DNA from: Gemmatimonadaceae bacterium
GTDB taxonomy: Bacteria > Gemmatimonadota > Gemmatimonadetes > Gemmatimonadales > Gemmatimonadaceae
Assembly (NCBI GenBank): GCA_013820975.1
Contig: JACDHQ010000016.1
Location: forward strand, 1 to 12,067
Direction of reading: 5' to 3'
DNA length: 12,067 nucleotides
A model generated the notes under the pieces. The model made no database searches and had not been told where the DNA came from. It saw nothing but the letters and a program-made list of their open reading frames with translations. Position 1 is the first letter of the stretch, and every line of letters begins with the position of its first letter. This document shows, piece by piece, positions 1 through 9,737 of the stretch. A program made the translations under genes and the position numbers.

Positions 1-540
1 CGTCTCGAGCAGCCGCTGGCGCACCTCGAGCCGCACCGCGAGGTGCGCCGCGATCCCGAACGCCTGGCGCGTGATCGAATCGGCCCCCTGGACCATCGCC
101 ACCACTTCGCCCGGGATGCGGCGCTGGAGGGCGACGTACTCCTCGAACAGCGTCAGCGCGCGGCGCGCGGCGGCCTCGTCGTCGGTGCCGGGTTCCGGGT
201 CGAACGGCTCGATGACCGCGCGGAGGTGGCCGCTGACCATCCCGTAGCGCGTGACCCGGGCACGTCCGGTGGCTTCCACCAGCACGCGGGTCGTGCCGTT
301 CGGCAGTGCGACTGCCTGAAGGATGCGGCCGGTGACACCGACCCGGTGCAGGTCGCCAGCGGCGGGCTCCTGTACGTCGGGATCACGCTGGGCGACGAGA
401 AAGAGCAGCCCGCCGTCGGTGACCGCCGAGGCGACCGCGGCAAGGGAGGCCGACCGCCCCACCAGGAGCGGCATGACCACGTGGGGAAAGAGGACGACGT
501 CCCGGAGAGGGAGGACTGCGAGGCGCTGGGGATCCGACAT
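1..540 (-). CDS. lon: Lon protease, N-terminal part (runs off left edge)
   Basis: The first 180 codons of an ATP-dependent Lon protease, which degrades misfolded and regulatory proteins in the cytosol. The frame starts MSDPQRLAVLPLRD and continues with VVLFPHVVMPLLVGR, the hallmark opening of the LON substrate-binding domain. The rest of the visible part fits that domain: TGRILQ, a VLVEATGRARV strand, then a helical region ending EVRQRLLET. The AAA+ and Ser-Lys protease domains would lie outside the window. The start is fixed by in-frame stops just upstream (TAG TTT TAG GGG ATG), so no upstream extension is possible. A GGGG run abuts the ATG directly, leaving no normal Shine-Dalgarno spacing. 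It lies downstream of tig-clpP-clpX on the same strand, the usual bacterial order, which supports the call. It is separated from clpX by a 320-nt repeat region and so may have its own promoter. Confidence 0.9.
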   Translation of the reverse strand, partial: MSDPQRLAVLPLRDVVLFPHVVMPLLVGRSASLAAVASAVTDGGLLFLVAQRDPDVQEPAAGDLHRVGVTGRILQAVALPNGTTRVLVEATGRARVTRYGMVSGHLRAVIEPFDPEPGTDDEAAARRALTLFEEYVALQRRIPGEVVAMVQGADSITRQAFGIAAHLAVRLEVRQRLLET

Positions 541-570
541 CCCCTAAAACTAATTGGCGGCGAGGGGGGC

Positions 571-849
571 GTTCCGTCGCGCCGCCGATACAACAGCGTC
601 TCGCTGGCGGTCAGCCCTCCCCTCGCTCGATACAACAGGGAATCGATGATGAGGAGTGCTCCCCCGCCACCGATCCACCAGAGAATCGATCGCGGTGAGT
701 GCGCCCCCGCCACCGATCCACCAGAGAATCGATCGCGGTGAGTGCTCCCCCGCCACCGATCCAACAGAGAATCGATCGCGGTCAGTTCTCCCCGCCACCG
801 ATACAATAGAAAAATCGGTGGCGGGAAGAACTCCCCCGCCACCGATCCA
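571..849. repeat. Tandem array of seven ~43-bp repeats between clpX and lon
   Basis: Almost all of the 320-nt clpX-lon gap is a direct tandem array. The core CGATNCANNAG recurs at 586, 628, 671, 714, 757, 799 and 843, giving spacings of 42, 43, 43, 43, 42 and 44. The three central units (654-696, 697-739, 740-782) are nearly identical over all 43 bp. The first two are diverged, the sixth is rearranged into a hairpin, and the last is partial and ends by the clpX stop. There are no unique spacers, so it is not a CRISPR array. The period is not a multiple of three, so a reading frame through it does not give a repeating peptide. The function is not recognised. Confidence 0.85.
785..831 (-). terminator. 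Long hairpin after clpX (candidate terminator or 3'-end structure)
   Basis: Bases 785-802 pair with 814-831 around an 11-nt loop, giving 18 positions. The only plus-strand mismatch (C790 with A826) becomes a G-U wobble in minus-strand RNA. The hairpin starts 30 nt beyond the clpX stop on that strand. No U-run follows, so intrinsic termination is doubtful. A 3'-end stabilising or processing hairpin is equally possible. It is formed from an altered copy of the 43-bp repeat. Confidence 0.45.
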
Positions 850-860
850 CTCAAGCAGTA

Positions 861-2111
<1,251 letters not shown>

Positions 2112-2166
2112 AGGTGCCTGCTCTACGGGTAAGGCCCGGCCCCTGACGGACGGGAGGTGTGCTTAC

Positions 2167-2194
2167 AGTTAACGAGCCGACCGGAAGGGGTCAA
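2167..2194 (-). promoter_or_regulatory. Candidate clpX promoter
   Basis: On the minus strand a TTGACC box (2194-2189) is followed after 16 nt by TTAACT (2172-2167). The -35 is close to the sigma-70 consensus, but the -10 matches at only three of six positions. It would start transcription about 50 nt before the clpX ATG. The -10 overlaps a GTTAAC palindrome. Confidence 0.35.
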
Positions 2195-2237
2195 GAAACC
2201 GCCGTCCGGGCACTCGCTGGGGGCCAGAGGAAAGACG

Positions 2238-2269
2238 CGTGAGACCCATGAACGTTAACGGGTCTCACG
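2238..2269 (-). terminator. Hairpin after clpP, candidate intrinsic terminator
   Basis: A perfect 10-bp inverted repeat (2238-2247 with 2260-2269) has a 12-nt loop containing AACGTT and GTTAAC palindromes. In the direction of clpP transcription it begins 35 nt after the clpP stop and is followed by a pyrimidine-rich CGTCTTTCCTCT, a weak U-tract. It could attenuate read-through into clpX. Confidence 0.45.
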
Positions 2270-2304
2270 AAGGGGATTCAAACGATAGCGAGGATTGGCG
2301 TTCG

Positions 2305-2982
2305 TCAGCGGGTCTCCGGGGAGGCCGCGAAGGCCGCCTGGGCCTTCTGCACGTCCACCAGGTCCCCGCGCGAGCTGATCACCGTGTCGATGATGCCGTA
2401 ATCCTTCGCCTGCTCGGCCGACATGAACTTGTCACGGGCGATGTCGAGCTCGATCTGCTCGATCGGCGTGCCCGTGTGCTTGGCCATCAGCTCGTTCATC
2501 TGCTGACGGAGGTAGAGGATCTCCTTCGCCTGGATCTCGATGTCCGCCGCCGTGCCCTGCGCGCCGCCCGAGGGCTGGTGGATCATGATCCGCGAGTGCG
2601 GCAGCGCCATGCGCTTGCCCTTGCGGCCGGCTGCCAGGAGGAATGCGCCCATGCTCGCCGCCAGCCCCATGCAGATCGTGTTCACCGGCGACTGCAGGTA
2701 CTGCATCGTGTCGTACATCGCGAGCCCCGACGACACGCTGCCGCCCGGCGAGTTGATGTACATGAAGATGTCGCGCCCGGGCTGGTCGGCCTCGAGGAAG
2801 AGCAGCTGCGCGATGACGATGTTGGCCACGTCATCGTTGATCGGCGTGCCGACGAAGACGATGCGGTCCATCAGCAGCCGCGAGAAGATGTCGTAGCTGC
2901 GCTCGCCGCGGCTGGAGCGCTCGATGACGTACGGAGGATAGATGGTCGCCATGGTTCCAATGGTGTGGGTCACGTCGCTCAC
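2305..2982 (-). CDS. clpP: ATP-dependent Clp protease proteolytic subunit ClpP
   Basis: Serine peptidase of family S14 that forms the double-heptamer chamber used by ClpX. The catalytic triad is Ser110 (GLAASMGAF), His135 (MIHQPSGG) and Asp184 (ARDKFMSA). The N-terminal ERSSRGERSYDIFSRLL block and the YINSPGGSV oxyanion region are intact. The 225-residue call begins at a GTG that overlaps the tig stop codon as GTGA, with GAGAAG upstream, implying translational coupling. An ATG ten codons later (at 2952, MATIYPPYVI) matches the usual ClpP N-terminus better and is a serious alternative. If so, the first residues are absent; otherwise they form an extended propeptide. The C-terminal tail (about 207-225) extends beyond the E. 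coli end and is Ala-rich. This is a single ClpP copy next to its partner clpX. Confidence 0.97.
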   Translation of the reverse strand: MSDVTHTIGTMATIYPPYVIERSSRGERSYDIFSRLLMDRIVFVGTPINDDVANIVIAQLLFLEADQPGRDIFMYINSPGGSVSSGLAMYDTMQYLQSPVNTICMGLAASMGAFLLAAGRKGKRMALPHSRIMIHQPSGGAQGTAADIEIQAKEILYLRQQMNELMAKHTGTPIEQIELDIARDKFMSAEQAKDYGIIDTVISSRGDLVDVQKAQAAFAASPETR

Positions 2983-4211
2983 GAGTTCTTCTCGAGAAGC
3001 CAGCTGAACACCCGCTCTTCCGTGATCCCGTGCTCGATCTCCTTCAGCCGCCCCGACTTCTGGAGCGATGCGTACAGCTTGCCGGGCTCGGTGTTGCGCT
3101 TCGCGGCCATCTCCGCGATCCGGTCGTCCACGTCCGCCTCGGTCGCCGCGAGCTTCTCCCGCTCCGCCACGGCGTCCACGATGAGGTCGCGGCGCACCTG
3201 CCGCTCGGCGATCGGCAGGAACTCGGCGCCGAAGCGCTCGCGCTCCCCCTCGGGGATCTGGTACATCTGCATGTAGCCATCGACCATCTGGCGGACCCAG
3301 CTCTGCGGGACGTCAAAGGGATTTGCCTGCGCGATCTGCTCGATGAGCTGCGACCGCACGTTCGACTCGCTGTCGCGACGAGCGCTCTCCTCGAGGTCGG
3401 CGCGGACGGTGGCACGGAGCGCGTCCACGGAGTCGAAGTCGCCGATCTCGCGCGCGAACGCATCGTCGAGCTCCGGCAGCGTCTTCCGCTTCACCTCGCG
3501 CAGCACGACGCGCACGGGCTTGGTCTTGCCGCGCTGCTCCTCATCCGGGAAGTCGTCGGGCCAGCGGACCGGGCGCTCGACCGACGCGCCCGGCTCGAGC
3601 TCCATGATGAGCTCCTCGACCCCCGGGATCGCCTGGCCGCCGCCGAGTTCCAGGCGGTACTCCTTGCCGTCGGGGATGGTGCCGTCGTCATCGGCCGTTG
3701 CAAGCTCGACCACGACCATGTCACCCGGCGCCGGCTTTTCCTCGACCGGGGCGAGGCTCGCCTTCTGGTCTCGTAGCTGGTCGAGCTGCTCGGTGACCTG
3801 CTCCTCGGTGACGGCGACTTCGGGCCGCGTGACCGAGAACCCATCCACCCGCGCCAGGGTGATCTCAGGGCGCACCTCGACGTGCAGCTCGAAGGTGAGG
3901 GGCTTCCCCTCCTCGAACTTCAGGTCGTGCACGTGCGGCTGCGATGCGACCTTCAGCTGCTCGCGATCCACCACTTCCTTGAATGCATCCTGGACCAGGG
4001 TCTCGAGCACCTGCTGCCGGATCTGGTCCTTGAACCGCTTGCGGATCACCGCAGCCGGCGCCTTCCCCGGACGAAAGCCGGGAAGCCGCGCCTGTGAGGC
4101 ATACTGGCTCGCCGTCTTCGCCTCGGCGCTACGGATCGTCTCTACGGGAACGGTGACTTCGAGCCGCCGCTCGACGCCCTCGTTCTTCTTGGTCGTGATC
4201 TGGATGTCCAT
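2979..4211 (-). CDS. tig: Trigger factor, ribosome-associated chaperone and prolyl isomerase
   Basis: Binds the ribosome at the exit tunnel and shields nascent chains. From the ATG at 4211 (MDIQITTKK) it is 410 residues, slightly shorter than the usual ~430. The ribosome-binding domain carries the signature GFRPGKAP at about 45-52. An FKBP-like PPIase domain spans about 160-245 (PGDMVVVEL, then PGVEELIMELEPG). A helical C-terminal chaperone domain runs from about 247 to the end (ANPFDVPQSWV, YMQMYQIPEGE). The frame is open for 49 more codons upstream, to 4358, but those residues lack the conserved N-terminal pattern and are rich in Arg/Pro/Gly, so the inner start is preferred. No strong Shine-Dalgarno is visible. 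It heads the tig-clpP-clpX-lon group and overlaps clpP by 4 nt. Confidence 0.96.
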   Translation of the reverse strand: MDIQITTKKNEGVERRLEVTVPVETIRSAEAKTASQYASQARLPGFRPGKAPAAVIRKRFKDQIRQQVLETLVQDAFKEVVDREQLKVASQPHVHDLKFEEGKPLTFELHVEVRPEITLARVDGFSVTRPEVAVTEEQVTEQLDQLRDQKASLAPVEEKPAPGDMVVVELATADDDGTIPDGKEYRLELGGGQAIPGVEELIMELEPGASVERPVRWPDDFPDEEQRGKTKPVRVVLREVKRKTLPELDDAFAREIGDFDSVDALRATVRADLEESARRDSESNVRSQLIEQIAQANPFDVPQSWVRQMVDGYMQMYQIPEGERERFGAEFLPIAERQVRRDLIVDAVAEREKLAATEADVDDRIAEMAAKRNTEPGKLYASLQKSGRLKEIEHGITEERVFSWLLEKNS

Positions 4212-4382
4212 TGCCTGAAAGTTCGTGCCCTGGTGTGTGATTTCCCGACTGAAAGCTAACCGGGGGCAGGGGACGGGGCGTAGGCCTGGCACGCCCCGCG
4301 CTCCTATATTGAGGCCGCCGTCGGAACGCCCCGCCGCTGGCCGTGTACCGCCGCTCAACAGCCAACACCTTCGAGGATCGCA

Positions 4383-4976
4383 ATGACGTTTTCTGCCATT
4401 CGCCGGGCCGTCCTGGGCGCGGCCGCCGTGACGCTCGCTACGGGGGCGCTCGCCCCGGTGCTCGAGGCGCAGGCAGTGCCCGTGGGCGCGACCCCTGTGC
4501 GCTACTATCGTGGGGTCATCGGCATCAATCCACTCGGCATTCCGTTCGACATCGTGTCCATCGAGGCCGAGGGGGCCGTGGCCGCGGGGATCACCGCCGC
4601 CGGGGCGCTGAGCTACTTCGCGCCGAGCGACGACCGCTTCACCTCGGGCGACGTGAAAGTCCGTTACTACCCTGGCGAGACGGCGCTCGATGGCTTCTCC
4701 GTTGGCCTCGGTCTCGGCCTCACGCGCCGCTCGGGCATCGATTACCGCTGCATCCCCACGCAGACCGGCTGCGCCGACTCTCCGCGCAAGTCGGCAACGG
4801 GCCCGACGATCAGCGCCCTGGCCGACTACAACTTCCTGCTCGGTGAGCGCCGGCGGTTCCTGGTCGGCACGGGCGTCGGTGCCAAGCGGTGGATGGTCAG
4901 CCGCGAGACGCGCGAGAGCGTCAATGCAGAGAAGGCCTGGGTCTTTGCCCGGTTCCTGGTCGGGCTCGCGTTCTGA
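4383..4976 (+). CDS. Putative outer-membrane beta-barrel protein with signal peptide
   Basis: A 197-residue exported protein of unknown specific function. The start has a well-spaced GAGG about 7 nt upstream. Residues 1-30 form a signal peptide: basic MTFSAIRR, a hydrophobic Ala/Leu stretch, then a cleavage region near LEAQA. The mature part alternates short amphipathic strands with turns, for example VKVRYYPGE (91-99), GFSVGLGLGL (104-113), TISALADYNFLL (142-153) and FLVGTGVGAK (159-168). It ends in a terminal Phe (FLVGLAF), as is typical of BAM-inserted barrels. The YYPG and GFSVGLGLG pattern resembles small DUF3575-like barrels, but that match is from memory. Cys123 and Cys130 could form a loop disulfide. 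It is divergent from tig and convergent with the DoxX-like gene, so it is probably monocistronic. Confidence 0.75.
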   Translation: MTFSAIRRAVLGAAAVTLATGALAPVLEAQAVPVGATPVRYYRGVIGINPLGIPFDIVSIEAEGAVAAGITAAGALSYFAPSDDRFTSGDVKVRYYPGETALDGFSVGLGLGLTRRSGIDYRCIPTQTGCADSPRKSATGPTISALADYNFLLGERRRFLVGTGVGAKRWMVSRETRESVNAEKAWVFARFLVGLAF

Positions 4977-4984
4977 CCGGCGCG

Positions 4985-5004
4985 GCTGCGGCCGGCGCCG
5001 CAGC
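4985..5004. terminator. GC-rich inverted repeat between convergent genes
   Basis: GCTGCGG (4985-4991) pairs with CCGCAGC (4998-5004) around a 6-nt loop. It lies in the 66-nt gap between the barrel gene and the DoxX-like gene, where a bidirectional terminator would be expected. No U-tract follows on either strand. Confidence 0.3.
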
Positions 5005-5042
5005 GTGGAGTCAGTGATTCAGGATGATCGCGGCGCCCGGCC

Positions 5043-5510
5043 TCACGGACTGGCCGCCGCGATCGGCCGTTCAGCCTGACGAGCACCGAGGATCACCCGA
5101 TCGACTGACCACCGCCCGCCGCCGAGCAGCAGCAATGCGACGCTGCACGCGAGCATCGCCGCGGGGTCGAGTGCCTCCCGAAAGGGCAGCGACGGGTGCA
5201 CCATCGTGAGCGCCACGACGAAATTGACGATCATCACGGCAGCAGCGACGCGGGTCATCACCCCACCGAGCAGGGCGATGCCTGCGGCGAACTGCGCGTA
5301 CACCGACAGTGGCGCCAGCACCTCGGGGGCAGGAAACCCGAACTGCCGCAGGAACCCCACGAACTCACTCATCCGTTCGCCGCTCAGGACATTGTCCTGC
5401 GACATGTAGATGAGGAACGTGCCGGCGAAGAGCCGGAGCGCGAGCGGCGCCAGATCCGCCCCGGACGGCAGGGTGTCACGCGTGAGGAGGAAGGAGGGGG
5501 GCATCGGCAC
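5043..5510 (-). CDS. DoxX-like integral membrane protein
   Basis: A small polytopic inner-membrane protein of 155 residues, in the usual DoxX size range. Four hydrophobic segments are visible at about 21-38 (LAPLALRLFAGTFLIYM), 66-84, 86-105 and 113-131. Family-like features are the LRLFAGTFLIY start of helix 1, PLSVYAQFAAGIALLGG in helix 2, and DPAAMLACSVALLLLGGGRWSVD at helix 4. DoxX-type proteins are poorly understood; some are linked to respiratory or sulfur-redox complexes, and nothing here points to a particular partner. The GTG start at 5510 has AGGA upstream; an ATG two codons later (5504) is an alternative. The start lies inside the end of the small gene upstream, suggesting coupling. 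Confidence 0.8.
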   Translation of the reverse strand: MPMPPSFLLTRDTLPSGADLAPLALRLFAGTFLIYMSQDNVLSGERMSEFVGFLRQFGFPAPEVLAPLSVYAQFAAGIALLGGVMTRVAAAVMIVNFVVALTMVHPSLPFREALDPAAMLACSVALLLLGGGRWSVDRVILGARQAERPIAAASP

Positions 5511-5760
5511 CGGCGGCGTCCTGGTTGCAAGGGTTCGTCGCCTTCGCGCGGCTCGCGGCGGCGCTGATCTGACGACTGGATCGGTCGGGTGACAACGCGA
5601 ATCCCTGATTCCGCCGCCCCGTCCCTCCGAGCAGCCGCGTGATCCCTCCGGTGAACGGTGTCGATGCCGGCAGATCGATGTTCGCCGGCGTGGCGTTCGA
5701 CTGGGCGCGTGCCGCTGGGGCGGTCATCAGGACCGCCCCAACGAGGAGGGAGTATCGCAT
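5476..5760 (-). CDS. Small putative secreted protein, unrecognised
   Basis: A 94-residue frame beginning MRYSLLVGAVLMTAPAARAQ, a convincing signal peptide with an Ala-X-Ala site (AARA before Gln20). The mature part is about 75 residues, rich in Ala, Ser, Arg and Thr, with one Cys (78) and no repeats or membrane segments. No family is recognised. A second ATG directly upstream (5763) is an equally possible start, and no Shine-Dalgarno is seen. The 3' end overlaps the DoxX-like gene by 35 nt in another frame. The open frame extends further upstream through the tRNA, but that part is not coding. Support is the signal peptide and gene order only. Confidence 0.45.
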   Translation of the reverse strand: MRYSLLVGAVLMTAPAARAQSNATPANIDLPASTPFTGGITRLLGGTGRRNQGFALSPDRSSRQISAAASRAKATNPCNQDAAGADAPLLPPHA

Positions 5761-5776
5761 CATGCGGATGTAGACA

Positions 5777-5806
5777 GCGGCCGCAGAACAAGAGTTCCAC
5801 GGCCGC
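5777..5806 (-). other. Hairpin 3' of tRNA-Leu (processing or termination structure)
   Basis: Bases 5777-5789 pair with 5794-5806 around a 4-nt loop. The two internal plus-strand mismatches (C-A and A-C) both become G-U wobbles in minus-strand RNA, giving a continuous 13-bp stem with a UCUU loop. It begins 8 nt past the mature tRNA 3' end and 17 nt before the first ATG of the small secreted gene. No U-run follows. Confidence 0.5.
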
Positions 5807-5813
5807 AGGCCAA

Positions 5814-5895
<82 letters not shown>

Positions 5896-5928
5896 GCGCT
5901 GCCGGGCGCGCATCCCGCATCCCGCCCC

Positions 5929-7479
5929 CTACTGCACCGGCAACGACACCACCCGCGTCGTCCATTCCCCGCCGCTCAGTGAGTACAGCAGCAGCGTGAT
6001 CGGATCGCCGGACCGCACGCTGGCGAGCGCCTGTTCCAGGTCCGCTACCGACCGCACGTCCCGCTGCGGAGCGGGATTGAGCACCCGGCCGATGATCTCC
6101 GCCCGCGGCGTGATGCGGGCGCGATAGGCGGGACCGGCGGGTTCCACTTCGGTGATCAGCAGGCCGCTGCGGTACGCGGCGGGAACTGATGCCTGCTGCG
6201 CGAACGCGTCAGACACCGGGCTGACGGTGATCCCCAGCTTGCTGTTGCTGCGCACCGGTGCATCATCGCGCACCGGCTCGGCGCCACTGCGCGCGGCGGC
6301 CGCAACTTCGGCGCCCTCACGCGGCGCTTCCATCAGGCGGACACGGAACGACTTCTGCTCGCTGAAGCGCACGATGTCCACGCGCACCGTCTCACCAGGC
6401 TTGAAGCCGCGAATGATCCGTTGCAGCGTGCTCACCCGGTCGGTGGGCCGACCGTCGATCGCCACTATCACGTCGCCAGGCTGGATCCCTGCACGCTCGG
6501 CGGGAGAGTTCTCCGATGGCGTGAAGCTGCCGACGACGACCCCCTCGATCTGACTGAGCCCCGCCGCACGGGCGTGCTCCGCCGTCACGTCGGTGATCCC
6601 GATGCCCAGCACTGCGCGCTTCACCTCGCCGAACGCGATCAGGTCGTTCATCACCTGCCGTGCGAGGCCGATGGGAATGGCGAAGCCGTAGCCTGCGTTG
6701 AATCCGGTGGAGCTCGCGATCGCGGAGTTCACGCCGACCACTTCGCCGCGGATGTTCACGAGTGGTCCGCCCGAGTTTCCGGGATTGATCGCCGCGTCGG
6801 TCTGGATGAAGTCCTCGATGCGGTAGCGATTGCGGTTCAACCCGTCGAGGCCGCGTCCCTTCGCGCTGATGATGCCCGCCGTGACCGTGAACTCGAGCCC
6901 GAGCGGATTGCCGATCGCCAGCACCCACTGACCTACACGCGCCCGCTCGTCGTCGCCGAGCTTCAGCGCCGGGAAGTCCGCGCCCTCGATCTTGATCACG
7001 GCGATGTCGGTGGACGGATCGCGGCCCACGACCTTTGCGCTGAAGGTACGCTTGTCGAGCAGCGTCACCGTCACCTGGTCGGCATCGGCGACGACGTGGT
7101 TGTTCGTGAGGATGTAGCCATCCTTCGATACGATGAACCCGGAGCCCGTCCCCTCCTGCACCTGCGGCCGCTGACGCTCGAACTCGCGGAAGAGGTCCTC
7201 GAGGCCTGGAGTCGGCACCTGCCCGCGCGGTGCGGGCCGACCACGGGAGGTGTTGAGCCGCTCGGTCCTGATGGCGACGACCGAGGGCGTCACATGCTCG
7301 GCAATGGCCTCGAATGCGGAGCCGACCTCGGCGAGCGGGCGGACGTCCTGGGCCGATGGGGCGCCGGTCTGGGCCCACCCGAAGCGGGTGAGGTCGGCGG
7401 CCGATGCGAAGATGAGCCCGGAGAGGAATGCGACCACGACGGCGGCCACGATCCGGGCACGGGCGAGCGGTTGTGACAT
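5929..7479 (-). CDS. DegP/HtrA-family periplasmic serine protease (Do-like)
   Basis: A 516-residue envelope protease/chaperone that degrades misfolded exported proteins. An N-terminal hydrophobic segment (about 9-28, RIVAAVVVAFLSGLIFASAA) acts as signal or anchor; no clear cleavage motif is seen, so it may stay membrane-tethered. The trypsin-like domain (about 55-280) has the full triad: His128 (ILTNNHVVADAD), Asp158 (DPSTDIAVIK) and Ser236 (NPGNSGGPLVN). PDZ1 spans about 288-382 (LGIGITDVT, ENSPAERAGIQPGDVIVAIDG). A more divergent PDZ2 spans about 413-510. The 80-95 region is Pro/Arg-rich, perhaps a linker or LA loop. It is 183 nt downstream of dnaK on the same strand. Whether it is DegP, DegQ or DegS-like cannot be decided; two PDZ domains disfavour DegS. 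No good Shine-Dalgarno precedes the ATG. Confidence 0.93.
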   Translation of the reverse strand: MSQPLARARIVAAVVVAFLSGLIFASAADLTRFGWAQTGAPSAQDVRPLAEVGSAFEAIAEHVTPSVVAIRTERLNTSRGRPAPRGQVPTPGLEDLFREFERQRPQVQEGTGSGFIVSKDGYILTNNHVVADADQVTVTLLDKRTFSAKVVGRDPSTDIAVIKIEGADFPALKLGDDERARVGQWVLAIGNPLGLEFTVTAGIISAKGRGLDGLNRNRYRIEDFIQTDAAINPGNSGGPLVNIRGEVVGVNSAIASSTGFNAGYGFAIPIGLARQVMNDLIAFGEVKRAVLGIGITDVTAEHARAAGLSQIEGVVVGSFTPSENSPAERAGIQPGDVIVAIDGRPTDRVSTLQRIIRGFKPGETVRVDIVRFSEQKSFRVRLMEAPREGAEVAAAARSGAEPVRDDAPVRSNSKLGITVSPVSDAFAQQASVPAAYRSGLLITEVEPAGPAYRARITPRAEIIGRVLNPAPQRDVRSVADLEQALASVRSGDPITLLLYSLSGGEWTTRVVSLPVQ

Positions 7480-7511
7480 GGCAGGTACCAGTAGGGGCTA
7501 CCTCAAGTTAC

Positions 7512-7545
7512 ACGCGCCGACGGAAAAGTGTTTCCGCCGGCGCGC
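7512..7545 (-). promoter_or_regulatory. Stable hairpin in the dnaK-degP gap, upstream of the DegP-like gene
   Basis: Bases 7512-7526 pair with 7531-7545 around a 4-nt loop. Two plus-strand A-C mismatches become U-G wobbles in minus-strand RNA, giving a continuous 15-bp stem. It ends about 32 nt before the DegP-like ATG. Without a U-tract, a leader structure or a dnaK 3' boundary are both possible. Confidence 0.45.
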
Positions 7546-7588
7546 TCCATGACACTTCCTGAACAGCAGCGAGACTGGGAGCCGGGGC

Positions 7589-7611
7589 CGGGAGCAGTCA
7601 CGCTGCTCCCG
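7589..7611 (-). terminator. Hairpin 3' of dnaK
   Basis: CGGGAGCAG (7589-7597) pairs perfectly with CTGCTCCCG (7603-7611) around a 5-nt loop, beginning about 50 nt beyond the dnaK stop. It is GC-rich but followed by G/C rather than U, so it is a weak intrinsic-terminator candidate. Confidence 0.35.
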
Positions 7612-7620
7612 CACCCCTTT

Positions 7621-7662
7621 CCCACCCCCGACTCCCGACTCCCGACTCCCGACTCCCGACTC
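7621..7662. repeat. GACTCCC heptad repeat, G-quadruplex-prone on the dnaK strand
   Basis: GACTCCC is repeated four times exactly from 7630 to 7657, followed by a partial fifth copy that runs into the dnaK stop codon and preceded by CCCACCCCC. On the transcribed (minus) strand this reads as regularly spaced GGG runs with 4-nt AGTC spacers, then GGGGG and GGG. That satisfies the usual four-run quadruplex pattern in the dnaK 3' UTR. Confidence 0.85.
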
Positions 7663-9630
<1,968 letters not shown>

Positions 9631-9665
9631 GCTGTTTGGCCTCTGGTGTGGCGGTTTCGAACGGT

Positions 9666-9683
9666 CTCGCCCGCTTGGGCGAG
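9666..9683 (-). promoter_or_regulatory. Hairpin in dnaK leader region
   Basis: CTCGCCC (9666-9672) pairs with GGGCGAG (9677-9683) around a 4-nt loop, about 35 nt upstream of the dnaK ATG and clear of the AGAGG. It would lie in the 5' UTR if transcription starts further upstream. Its role is unknown. Confidence 0.35.
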
Positions 9684-9737
9684 CTGCGATGCCATTGCAA
9701 CAGGCAAATCGGGGACCGCCTGATGTGCGCCAAAGTG

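Noticed and set aside
571..849. CRISPR array
   Set aside because: The units are contiguous direct repeats without unique spacers, and no cas genes are nearby.
153..854. Minus-strand open frame through the 43-bp array giving RWRG/IGGGG-like peptide runs
   Set aside because: The period of 43 is not divisible by three, so the peptide changes frame each unit, and the frame also overlaps the real lon start. It reflects GC bias.
2239..3276. 345-codon plus-strand open frame opposite clpP and tig
   Set aside because: Antisense shadow of clpP/tig, with biased Arg/His/Asp composition and no recognisable domain.
4287..4302. Sigma-54-like element (TGGCACG with a GC at the -12 position) before the barrel gene
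   Set aside because: The -24 box is good, but the -12 box is GCGCT rather than TTGCW, and chance matches are likely in such GC-rich DNA.
4305..4310. TATATT as a -10 box for the barrel gene
   Set aside because: No acceptable -35 lies 16-18 bp upstream, so it is not claimed as a promoter although the position is plausible.
4212..4358. 49-codon N-terminal extension of trigger factor
   Set aside because: The conserved trigger-factor N-terminus begins at the ATG at 4211; the extension is Arg/Gly/Pro-rich and lies in the divergent promoter region.
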